This document shows, one piece after another, positions 30,345 through 39,834 of a stretch of 64,000 bases of DNA. The notes below the pieces were generated by a model. The model was not told the DNA's origin. It saw only the letters and a program-made list of their open reading frames with translations, and searched no databases. A program made the position numbers and the translations under genes. The stretch's first letter is position 1. The number at the start of each line of letters is the position of its first letter. The DNA is taken from the NCBI GenBank assembly GCA_020698575.1, contig CM036252.1:23163706-23227705 (forward strand), read 5' to 3'. The stretch comes from Bostrychus sinensis (taxonomy: Eukaryota > Chordata > Actinopteri > Gobiiformes > Eleotridae).

Positions 30345-30575
30345 GGTGAAAATTTCAGGAAAGGTCAGTAATGGGCCGAAGAGGAAATTATTGTGCTGAT
30401 GATGTATTCTTTACAGCTGCAAGATATAAGGGCTTTGTGCCTTATTAGATAGAGCATTTACCCCTGAACTAGAAGTTTTAGTCCAGGTCTGAACACAATA
30501 ATTCACCATTGCAAGATAGGTCTAATGCCTTGGTGGAAGTCTGCTGTCACCAAATGCTTGTAGTTTAGTTTAGTT
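30345..30575 (+). repeat. Family A copy
   Basis: AATTTCAGGAAAGGTCAGTA, ATGGGCCGAAGAGG, TGATGTATTCTTTACAGCTG, CAAGATATAAGGGC, TTTACCCCTGAACTAGAAGT, TTTAGTCCAGGTCTGAACAC, TTGCAAGATAGGTCTAATGC, CTTGGTGGAAGTCTGCTGTC. The middle part with the AATAAAGG phrase is missing (internal deletion). Confidence 0.75.
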
Positions 30576-30579
30576 TTGA

Positions 30580-31185
30580 TGCTACTCCCAGCTAAATGAA
30601 AAGGCCCTGATTATTTTATCAAGACAATGTGATTAGGTTGTACAATATGATATTTCTATGTGACTTATTTAATTATACATGATTTGTTTGGGTTGGCTGC
30701 CTAACTTCCAAACCCTTTGTGGAACTTCCATGCAGTTCCTGGCCACACACAGCAACATTGACGATCCAATCAATCACAGCTTGTTAATGGCAAGAAATGG
30801 GCTGCTGAAACAGGACCATATGGCTCTGGCTCTCTACTCCCAGCCTGCCCGTCTGGAACCTGCCAGGGAGAAAAAATCAACTGTGCATCTCTTTTCCTAA
30901 CTAACTATATGACTTCTCTCAACTTTAAAAATTCTAGCTTTATTCGGTGATTTATTCATTGCTCTGAGTGTAAAAGTGGTGCCTTGCAAGAGCTTGTTTT
31001 TATCACACCTGGAATTGTTTGCAAGCCATATGTTTACTGTATATGCTTTTGTCAAGTAGTCATAAGGGTAGGGTGACATCTTGATACTTATTCTGCTTGT
31101 CGGTGTGGCTCAGTAAGCTGTAAAATGGTAAAGAGTCGGACATTTCTTTGTGATTTTGCAAGAGCCACAAACAAACTTTCAACAT
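30580..31185. other. Intergenic DNA, nothing recognised
   Basis: AT-rich unique sequence with short frames only. Confidence 0.5.
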
Positions 31186-31238
31186 CACGAGGTGGAAAGT
31201 AACTGGATACTTATTTACAGGTTTTGTTATTTTCTTAA

Positions 31239-31468
31239 AGGGGATATATTATGGAAAAAATATTTTTTCTGAGCTTTCCACCATGTTATAATGTTGTTCC
31301 CTTATCCAAAACATACCCGCTGTTGTGTTTAGTTTCATTCGCAGCTGTTTGAGTAATCCTGTCTTTCAGTCAGATAATGTTTTTAAAGGTTGTAAAATGT
31401 TCTGTTTTAGGTGACCAGGATTGGTTCAAAAATGTGAAAAAAAACAAAAAAACAAAATATAGCCCCCT
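31239..31468. mobile_element. TTAA-type MITE (230 bp) nested in the AGT element
   Basis: TTAA at 31235-31238 and 31469-31472. Left AGGGGATATATTATG against AGGGGGCTATATTTT (reverse complement of the right end). It shares the ATATTATG phrase with the element at 35851. Non-coding. Confidence 0.7.
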
Positions 31469-31681
31469 TTAAGAACATTTGTGAAGTGTTTTACTTTTGT
31501 AAAATATAAATTTTTGTGTCTATTTGAGTTAATTTGTAAATAATAATATTCCTTTTACTCCAGTACGATGTAGCAGGTAGCACTGATTAAGTGATTATTG
31601 ATTATGTGGGAGTAGTTGCAATAGAAGTTATTGCAGCAGAAGTAGTTGCAACAGTAGTACTAGAACCAAGAGCCTCTGCAG

Positions 31682-31903
31682 TAGTTTTGGGCAGATCCAT
31701 GGTATTGATATTTTGATACTCACACGATACCCATTAGGGTATCGATTACTTGAATAAAGTATAGGTAAACGTTAAGTGTAGGTAAAGTTAAGGGTAATAA
31801 TGTTTTCACAAATAAAATCATCAGTATTAGTATCGAATATATTTTCCTCAAAAAGTAATCAGTATCGTATAGAATCCTAAAAGTGTGGTATCACCCATCA
31901 CTA
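31682..31903. mobile_element. hAT-type MITE (222 bp) with perfect 8-bp target duplication
   Basis: CTCTGCAG occurs exactly at both sides (31674-31681 and 31904-31911). The left end is TAGTTTTGGGCAGATCCATG; the right end reads, on the other strand, TAGTGATGGGTGATACCAC. TAG-type ends with an 8-bp duplication are hAT characters. The interior has repeated TATCGAT/GTATCG-like motifs and no frame. Confidence 0.85.
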
Positions 31904-32144
31904 CTCTGCAGTATTAGTAGTAGTAGTAGTACTATTAGAACCTGCAGTGGTATTAGTAAAAGTAGTAGGCACTAGTAGTAACAGCTGGAGTTTTAATAGT
32001 AGTAATAAGACTAACAGGTCGCAAGTAGTAGCTGATTTTTCAGTGCAACTGCAAAAGATGTACTCAAATAAACTTTCAACACACTGAATACTTTTTTTAC
32101 TTTTACTCAAGTAATCATTTTGTTGAGTACCTTGGTGATGTTAT

Positions 32145-32340
32145 TTAGTAACAATTTAGAGTAACAATACCACAACTTCTTCTAAGCTCTGTTCAAAATG
32201 TCCATAATACCTTTTAATTATGAAAAGTACCACATTTTGCCAGCGTATTGAATGTTGATTGTGAAGTCAGTTTAGGTGACTACTTCCAAACAATGTTGGC
32301 TTGATCTCATGAACTTTACTAAAACAACATTTTTTTTTAG
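32145..32340. other. AT-rich intergenic DNA
   Basis: Nothing recognised. Ends in a T-run followed by AG. Confidence 0.5.
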
Positions 32341-32344
32341 GCAG

Positions 32345-32640
32345 AGAGCTGCAATAACTCATATTAGCATGGATCCTCTTTTATCTCCTCTTCCATCAAC
32401 ACTTATAGCTCTGCAGTAAGCACCACTACCTCCCTGATGGACAGGAGTTGGCACTTGGCTATCCTATAAAAACGCTCCAGCGGGCGATAATACGGGCGAG
32501 AGCAAGAGCACAGGACTGCAGACCGGCACTTTTGTCATGTTAATGTGACCGCATATGACGCTTCTCAAATAGGATTTACTGTACAGGCCCTTCCCCAATG
32601 AAATGGAATTGCGGTCTCATAAAATGTACTTTTAAAGAAA
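32345..32640. promoter_or_regulatory. Candidate conserved regulatory element
   Basis: Complex unique sequence with CpGs: AAAACGCTCCAGCGGGCGAT, AATACGGGCGAGAGC, TGACCGCATATGACGCTTCT. No repeat phrase. A short GA run follows at about 32696-32710. Confidence 0.35.
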
Positions 32641-32714
32641 TTGTGTGGAGGGAACTCTGGGCAGTAAATTAAACTCCTCTGGCAGGATTAGATGGAGAGA
32701 GAGAGAGAGGAGGC

Positions 32715-33300
32715 AGGTGGAGGAATCCAGTGCATAGAGGTCATGGATATACTGCAATTCCACATATTTCTGTTTTAAACAATTGTGGAAAGGGGAAAGT
32801 TGACATACAATTCCACTGTAAAGCAATCATATGATAAGGCAACATCGGAAAGTGTTCCAAAATTGGATTCATGTACCGCAATTGTGAGAGATGCATGGAA
32901 AATACTTTGAACTGAACTCTTGGGCTTTGTCGTGGAAGTGTGATTTAGCGCTAAAGTTAACTCTCAATAGTGTAACATTTGGAAAGTTGAAGAGTAATTT
33001 CGGGATGATTCTCCACAGTACAGAGCTCGCTGACTTCCTCTCATTAAACAGCTTGTACGGTGGCAGCTGCAGTCCGAGTCTTCCAAGGACCTTAACATCG
33101 CTTCGGTCACTGACATTTCCAGAGTCTCTAACACTATGCCTTTTAAAACCTTCTCTATCAAAACTCCTGAGTCCGACGATCCATGGCTGTAAGTCTGTGT
33201 GTGTTGGGAAGCTTGCAGAAGATACAGAATGTGGATACGTGGATGAACTCCTAACAAGCTTTTGTGAGAAGTTGCACGGAAAGCCACAAATCTCTTCTGT
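32715..33300. other. Unassigned DNA with overlapping frames
   Basis: A 137-codon plus frame (32891-33304) and a 107-codon minus frame (32964-33287) overlap. The plus one is Leu/Ser-rich with no domain I recognise and no splice context. The sequence is of middling complexity and may be regulatory. I do not call a gene. Confidence 0.35.
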
Positions 33301-33359
33301 TTAAGAAAAAAGTTTACAAAATCTAAGAAGTGCCAGTGTAGTGCTCCTAAGGTGCAAAT

Positions 33360-33970
33360 ATAAACAGATATAGCAGCACAATAAGTAGTAGTAGTTGTAG
33401 GAGCAGCTGCAGTAGTAGTAAGAGCAGCCAGAGTAGTGTACTAGTAAGAGTAGTTGTATTAGTAGCAGCCACAGTAGTAGTGGCAATAGTAGTAGTAACA
33501 GGCAGTTGTAGTAATAGTAGCAGTAGCATTGGCAGCACTAGTAGTAGTAGTACTAGTAGCAGCTGCAGTGGTACTGATAACAGTAGTAGCAGGACAAGCA
33601 GTAGTTAAGTTGTAGTAATGGTGGTAGTACTAATAGTAGTATAAGGACTGGTAGTAGTAGAAGTAATAGTAGCAGCAGTAGTTAAGTAGTAGTAGTGGTC
33701 ATAGTAGTATTAGGACTGACAATAGTAGTAGTAATAGAAGCAGTAGCACCAGCAGTATTATTAGTAATGGTAGTTGTAGGCTAAGCAAGGGTACTGTACT
33801 AGTAGGATTAGTAGTACTAGTAGTAGCACTAGCAATGGCCGTAGTACTAGTAGCAGCTCCAGTAATACTACTAACAGTTGTTGTAGGACTAGCAGTAGCA
33901 GTAGGGCTAGTAGTAGAAGTAGTAGTAAAAGTAGGACAAGCAATAGTAGTATTAGTAATAACAGGAGTAG
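33360..33970. repeat. Giant degenerate AGT/AGC trinucleotide array, about 600 bp
   Basis: Strict three-base periodicity over about 600 bp with units AGT, AGC, AGG, AAT, ACT mixed. On the minus strand it gives poly-Leu/Thr frames of 60 or so codons, which are artefacts. Same unit types as the cores of the hAT-like AGT elements, so probably an expanded core whose flanks are lost or decayed. Confidence 0.9.
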
Positions 33971-34189
33971 TAGATGATTTGACTTTTTTTTAAAGCTCCT
34001 AATAAAATATCTCTACACTTTTTCATTTTTTGAAAATTGCAAGCACTCACCTTTCAAGTGTCAAAATCGGTGCAAAAGCTATTCCAAATATTTTCGCTCC
34101 AGTCTTTTTGTATGAACCACACATTCCCATTATTATGAACCTGTCCTGCAATTACTTTTAAAAGCTTTTCATGATTTGATTAAGCAACC

Positions 34190-34500
34190 TGTTTGGAATG
34201 AAGAAATAAATTAGCATTTGCTTTTGAGGTCCTATAATAAGTGCTTGTGTGGTTTTATAAGGGAACAAAGAAAATGAAATGGGAAATTTTCGATTTTAAG
34301 AAGTGCCATGTAAATGCTGCCATCTTAAATGTTACAATAATACGTGATCCTTTTCTTGTCTAGTGATGGAAACACCTGTGATTAGCTATTTCATGTTTAA
34401 TTAAGGGGTTCTGCATGGTTGCTATGGCAGCCGGCAACTCTGATGCCACATGGGGAGTAATAATTTCACATAAAGCACAAAAATAAGGCTATTGAAAATA
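34190..34500. promoter_or_regulatory. Candidate regulatory element with an RFX X-box-like site
   Basis: GTTGCTATGGCAGC at 34418-34431 matches the palindromic X-box (GTTGCCATGGCAAC) at 12 of 14 positions. Nearby are GTTTAATTAAGGGG, GTGATTAGCTATTTC and GGAGTAATAATTTC. No repeat phrases. Confidence 0.4.
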
Positions 34501-34559
34501 ATGAAAAAACTATCCTTGCACATAATTTATGCATGCATGTTTGGCCTATGATATGCTTT

Positions 34560-34735
34560 TTACTATACAACAAGGCCTTTGTGGTTACAATAGAAATTAA
34601 GTAATGCCAAGATCTGGGTTCAAACCAAGAGTGTTCAAGTTCTGGGGTAAATGCTTTACTATTTGCGCCACTAAGCTATTACATCTCACAATCTCACATT
34701 TCCTTTAATGACCCTTTGGAGTAATGGTCCAGCAT
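34560..34735 (-). repeat. Family A copy, minus strand, with best box B
   Basis: On the minus strand: AAGGGTCATTAAAGGAAATG, TTAGTGGCGCAAATAGTAAA, GCATTTACCCCAGAACTTGA, then GGTTTGAACCC (complement of 34616-34626), which matches the tRNA B-box consensus GGTTCGANNCC but for one base. It shows that family A began as a tRNA-derived SINE. Confidence 0.75.
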
Positions 34736-34739
34736 TCTT

Positions 34740-35275
34740 TAAATAGAATCCTGGATCAAGATGGTGTTGGTTTTTATCCAATTTGTGCTTATTAAATATT
34801 TTTTTCTAACAATAAAAAAAAGTTTGTGCTGCTGCATTGGATATATACAAAGTCTTAGGCAAAATTACTTTTTATCATTACATTACATTCTAACATTTGA
34901 TGATGCAAATTGATTGTCATATGCCATTTTTTTGCACTATATTGCATTTACATTTTTTACCATTTCCAAAATAGTTGTGACAATGCTTAAAATGTTAATG
35001 AAAAAAATGTAATGGTTTGCAATTGACTTCTGGAAGTGTTCTTTGGCCCGTGCAGTGATTTTTAGAACACATCATGACACCCGAGTTTGCCATCAAATTC
35101 AAAATAAGCTATTGTTTATATACATCATGAAATGGTAAAACAGTCTCATCACCTTGTCTGTAGAGATTTTAAAATGATTTTATTCTGTTTTTCGTTACAT
35201 ATTACACAGTGTCGGAATTGGGGCTAATCTTCTCACCATCATCATCCTCTCCTCTGTTCCTCCTAAAATGTAGCC
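34740..35275. other. AT-rich intergenic DNA
   Basis: Nothing recognised. Confidence 0.5.
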
Positions 35276-35534
35276 AAAATTCTTGCTCTCCTTTACAGTC
35301 TGTGTTTTTTCAGACATCACTCCCCTCTCCCCTCCTATTTCACGCATCATTTCTCTGTTTAATTGCTGCTGGCTGAAACCTTCTCCATATTCCCCTACAG
35401 CTCAGCATTCCTCCAGTCGGTCCAATGCTATCGCAGCCTATTCAATTACCCCTCGGCGGACTCAACTAGGCAGGGCAGGCCGCCACTGTTTGGGCTCTCA
35501 ATCACTGAAACACCACTTTGGACCACAGCCAAAC

Positions 35535-35675
35535 ATGGCCGCCGTGGACAGTGAGGCAGAGCAGCAGCAACAGCACAGTTGGTCTGAACTTGAGATGATT
35601 GAGAGAACTCTTCAGCGTGTACTGATATTGTTACGTTTTGGTTCAAGATTAAGTCAGCAAGATGTCGACGGATAG
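35535..35675 (+). CDS. Possible short coding frame or exon, product unknown
   Basis: ATG at 35535 sits in a strong vertebrate start context (AAACATGGCC). The frame runs 46 codons: MAAVDSEAEQQQQHSWSELE, then MIERTLQRVLILLRFG, ending QQDVDG. The acidic, Gln-rich start and amphipathic continuation look protein-like, and the start region is GC-richer than its surroundings. AATAAA follows at 35727-35732. No clear donor: GTGTAC near 35617 is weak. The frame is open upstream to 35283, but that part looks noncoding. It could be a first exon, a decayed retrocopy or chance. I do not recognise it. Confidence 0.25.
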   Translation: MAAVDSEAEQQQQHSWSELEMIERTLQRVLILLRFGSRLSQQDVDG

Positions 35676-35850
35676 ACAACATGACGAATCAGTTGTTTCA
35701 AGCCATTGAAATGACAAATGTTAACAAATAAAACAAGTTGAGATGGACTGGTGACATCTTGTGGGCATGTAAAGTATAATATATAATATATAGTAATATG
35801 GAGCAATGGCTGACCAATTCAACTGAATTCAGCAGACCTTTGTTTTTTAA

Positions 35851-36370
35851 AGGTCCTATATTATGCTTTTTGAAATAGTTTTGGACACCTTTGTATTTCA
35901 CATTATACTGTATAACTTAAAATAATGTATATGTATGGAAAGCATGCTTCTTTTGGGGAGCTGTAACTTTGACTGTGCAGGCGAACACTTGGATTAGGTG
36001 TCTTCATCTGCCCTGCTGACAATGGTGAGGAATAAACAGAGCATAAAATAGCTATTTTGCACGGCTATTAGCAACATGATACTAAGAGATAGAGAAATTA
36101 GCTGACTGCTTTGTAGTGAAAGCAATTTAAGCACAGAAATGATCAGGATGAGTCCAGTGATGGGCTTTAGAAACACACAGAAGTACTCCTTGGTTTCATT
36201 TGTTTACATGGAGTGGTGAGTGATTGTTAGAAGACAACGGATTCAACAAACAGGATAACTTAAACATATGAATGAAACAAAATTCTACTCTAGGTATGTT
36301 TTTGGGGTGCAAACGTCATTACAACATGGTTAAAAGCTCAAAAAGGTTAATTGAGCTTTATAGGGGACCT
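35851..36370. mobile_element. TTAA-type MITE (520 bp)
   Basis: TTAA at 35847-35850 and 36371-36374. Left AGGTCCTATATTATG against AGGTCCCCTATAAAG (reverse complement of the right end). Shares TATATTATG with the element at 31239. Non-coding. Confidence 0.75.
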
Positions 36371-36593
36371 TTAAACTATTAGCATAAAACTACAAATGAT
36401 ATAAAAGCCCATGTGTGATCATACAATTTCCATAATGTTTGTTGCAGAGAAATGTATCAGGTTCTGGTGTATGGAGTTATTGGGATGTACAAAATCACGT
36501 GTCCAAATAATTAAAAAAATACATTTAAATGCCTTCTATGTCTTCTTTAAGTTCTAAAAACTTCAGAAGACATGTTTTTTTTTTTTTTTTTGC

Positions 36594-37050
36594 CAGTTGC
36601 TCCCATCTGCTTCTCCAAACTGCGGGTGAGTCACAAAGTCTCTCCTTTCACAATATGTCTGACCATCCCTTTAACTTTAACACGTTTATTTTGTGAGCAT
36701 TCGTCTACTCGGTTGCTGGAAAATGTGCTATGCTTTATTCCATATTAATTATATTTAGTTACTCATAAAAATTACAAAGTTCCATTATGGTAAGCACACA
36801 TACTGTTACTCTTGCCCACTTACACAGTCGGAGTGGCCGTTTTAATTAGAGACTCAATTACTTTCGGCTATGCATTTGCCTGGACTTTCTCATTTATGTT
36901 TTTATGGGGATTAATGACTTTGCATTCTCCAGGCAAAGTGTCTATTGTATCATATGGAGCCACTGGAGAGCCCCTTTAAGAGCAACATCGTGTTTGTTTT
37001 CTTATTAACTCTATTATGCTGTACTGTGTCGGGTGACGGGTTCGTTTCCA
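36594..37050. promoter_or_regulatory. Candidate conserved regulatory element
   Basis: AP-1 site TGAGTCA at 36627-36633, TTTTAATTAGAGACTC near 36840, CTATGCATTTGCC, GATTAATGACTTTGC, TATTAATTATATTTAG. It follows a T-run of about 18. No repeat phrases. Strong texture candidate. Confidence 0.4.
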
Positions 37051-37439
37051 TAGAGACGTCACTCGGTCAGCAGTGGTAAAAAAACAAAACAACAAAAAAC
37101 AAGTGAATAATAATGAACCCACTGGGTAAACAGCTCGGGATTCAAACACTTAAGAGATCCAACATTTGTCTTGATATAACAGATGTTGCAGAACTTCAAA
37201 AAAATTTGCTCTGAAAGTAATTTTTTGGTGACAACTGAAACAAGAAGAATACGTATAATATTCTTACAGAGCTCTAAATATGCAACATCCATCTTGCTTC
37301 CTTAATCAGGCCAGTGTTTTGTGCTTTGTTTTACCAGCCAGACACTTTCAAATACTTTAGAGTAAGCAGTGGCACTCATAATGTGCTCATATTTGCAATT
37401 GTAAGCATGAATATGAATACAAAGCTGGACGTTTTGAGG

Positions 37440-37760
37440 CCACGCGTATACACTGCAAAGCAAAATCCACATAAACAGGACGCTTATCTTCCTCTCCTAG
37501 GCCTCCCACATGGTAATGGCTCTATCTGCGTCACACACACACACACATCGACACAATCCACCGAGGTATCCAGACTAATTATCAGGCTGTTAATGATTGC
37601 CGCGCATCAGCAGTGCTCCAACCATTCATTACAAGAGCTTCTTCGGGCCCCCACCGGTCCCCGCGAGAGTGCTTATCACACACCACACCACTTGATGGGC
37701 TTAATGCAACCTATTAACCAACAAAAGTCTGCTATGTGAACTTCGTCAGAGCACCTCCCC
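37440..37760. promoter_or_regulatory. Candidate conserved regulatory element
   Basis: CAGACTAATTATCAGGCTGT, TAATGATTGCCGCGCATCAG, TTCGGGCCCCCACCGG, GGGCTTAATGCAACC with several CpGs, and a (CA)n at about 37532-37547. A 141-codon frame (37314-37739) spans it but has no domain. The base pattern reads as clustered homeodomain sites rather than codons. Confidence 0.4.
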
Positions 37761-37979
37761 ATCTGCAATACACTTTGATTTATGTTTTTGTATCAGTCAA
37801 GCACTGGGTTGGGTTGAGATGGATTGTTCAATTTTGATCTTCTTAAGGGACTGAAAAAGTGTAATTAGTCTTGTAAGAACTGCGTATGAAAGAAGTGGTT
37901 ACAACACATTTAAAGAGGTTTTAGGCTCGCTGGGTATTGTGTGTGACAAACCCAATAATGCAGCTTACTAAAAGAAGTA

Positions 37980-38845
37980 AATTATTTATACTTAGTTATG
38001 CTAAATAGTTCAAATATCTTAAATTAACTCAAATATGTGTTTACTGCATTTATTGTATTTTTTTTTTATATATATAACAAATTATGCTGTCTTGAACTCT
38101 TGAAAGTTCTATTTATTATGGTAAATACAGTAAACACACAAATGTAAACATTGTCCCTAAGAACTATCCCATTTACATCTTATAAATTAATACATTTTAC
38201 TTAAATAGTTTGAGTTTATAAACTTTAATGATTTGTGTAGATTTGTTTCCACAGTAAATTTGTGTTGAATGAACTTGTACAGTTATATTTGGTATTCTGT
38301 ACATCCATGTACAGCAAATCTAACCTTGTCAGAATATGACATGACATATACCATGTCAAAATTGTCTATAAACTTTAACAAAGTAATTATATAAACTTGA
38401 ACAGTTGGAGTTCAGAAACTGAAATGATTTGGGGAAATTGGGTTTCCCAGTTTATTTGAGTTGAATGAACTTTTTGGCTTTTACAGTAGCAAATGTAAAT
38501 ATGTTGGAAAAATTCTGTAGACTCCCATTACATATTCACATGAAGTTTTTCAAGTTGGGTTTAACAAAAAGCTAATTCAACTTAACTAAATTTTACTTTT
38601 TTATTTTACCTTTACTAAATAAAAGGTAAAAAAAAAAAAAAAAACATGTTGCATTTTACAGTGCATGTATAGCAAATGTAACCTTGTCAAACATTTCCAT
38701 AGATTCAAATGAAATATTTACATGAACCTAGATTGTTTGAGTTTAAATAATTTGGGGCAATTGCTTTCTCCAGTTTATTTGAGTTGAATGAACTTGTTGG
38801 GTTTTACAGTGCATGTATTGCAAATGTAAACGTGATTTTACAATG
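37980..38845 (+). repeat. AT-rich repeat with internal units of about 320-360 bp
   Basis: AGTTTATTTGAGTTGAATGA plus ACTT, TTGG, TTTTACAGT, GCAAATGTAAA occurs at 38449-38507 and 38771-38830, with a diverged version near 38256. TAGCAAATGTAACCTTGTCA (38668) repeats ACAGCAAATCTAACCTTGTC (38309). So two to three diverged tandem units. Probably a dispersed DNA transposon or satellite-like remnant. An A-run lies at 38628-38644. Confidence 0.7.
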
Positions 38846-38859
38846 TAGCCCACGCACTG

Positions 38860-39200
38860 GTGACTTGACAGCTTGTAGCCTTTAAATTCACCCCTCCTAT
38901 CCCTCAATCCATCGTCTCCACTTACACATTCAGCCTCTCTCCTGACACTGACCCCTGTCATTCCCCCACTCCAAGCTTTTCGCTGTGAGATAGTAGAAAA
39001 GGTCGATAATGCCTGTCCACATCACAGTGGGGAGATGTCACCCCGGCCATAATGAGGAGCTTCTCCCTCTGTCCAGCCATGTGACTCTCTTTCTCTCTCT
39101 CCCTTTATGTGTGTGTCTGCATCTAAGTGTGCCATCATAGGAGACTGTGCCTTTGAAGTCAGCTCAAGGGAGATGTAAAGCAAGAAAATGGATGACTTCT
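38860..39200. promoter_or_regulatory. Possible regulatory block
   Basis: Complex sequence with GATGTCACCCCGGCCATAAT and a CT-rich stretch (39088-39105). No repeat families. Confidence 0.25.
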
Positions 39201-39204
39201 TTGG

Positions 39205-39830
39205 CATTATATTACAATGTCTTGTCCTATAAAGGTATAACTACTTAATAAGAATAGCTTTTATGTTGTCTGTAATATCAAATATAAACTCTAAATATTA
39301 TTGGTTACTAGTGTATAAGCCTTTCAGGTTGTTTAGGAATGGTCAATGCAAATTTTAACTTTGACATGTTAAATAACAACCATGTATGCATGTTTACAGT
39401 AATATAGACTCTTTTGAAAATAACATGGACACTTTAACAATTCACAAAATATACGTTCAAAAACAGGCTATGTTTATTATAGTACACATACTGTTTATGC
39501 AGTACAAGGATTAATTCCCCTCAACATAGACTACTTCAATTCCCACAAACTAATTTCAGTTTTAATTGCAAAATAATCTATAAGTCTTTATTATTTATGT
39601 ACGCTAATTAAAAAAAGATTAGTTTAAAAGGCTTTTATTTTGTTTCACCTCACAAGCTAGCAGGTAGTTTGAGTTTTGCTAATTGGATGTAGTAAATTTA
39701 TTAATTTATAATTTAGGTAGACTATAACCCCAGGTCTATGTTCAGTATTAACAGTAGTAAGTAGCATTTATAATAAGTTTTGTTTGAATAGTGTCTTTCT
39801 GTTCTGTGCTGTAAGTAAAACACAAGATGC
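39205..39830. other. AT-rich intergenic DNA
   Basis: Nothing recognised. Confidence 0.5.
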
Positions 39831-39834
39831 AGCT

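Larger units (their letters stand above)
31188..32140 (+). mobile_element. hAT-like AGT-core element hosting two other MITEs
   Basis: Starts with GAGGTGGAAAGTAACTGGAT (family left end) and finishes with TTTTTACTTTTACTCAAGTA, TTTTGTTGAGTACCTTGG. Its expected body is interrupted by a TTAA-type MITE (31239-31468) and a hAT-type MITE (31682-31903). The AGT core survives around 31615-31680 and 31912-32000. Confidence 0.65.

Noticed and set aside
32891..33304. 137-codon plus frame with a 107-codon minus frame across it
   Set aside because: Neither matches a known family and there are no splice signals; mutual overlap is typical of low stop density.
33301..33943. Poly-Leu minus-strand frames of about 60 codons
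   Set aside because: They are translations of the AGT/AGC array and follow its triplet period.
37314..37739. 141-codon plus-strand frame
   Set aside because: No domain and spans a CA microsatellite; the segment looks like clustered binding sites.
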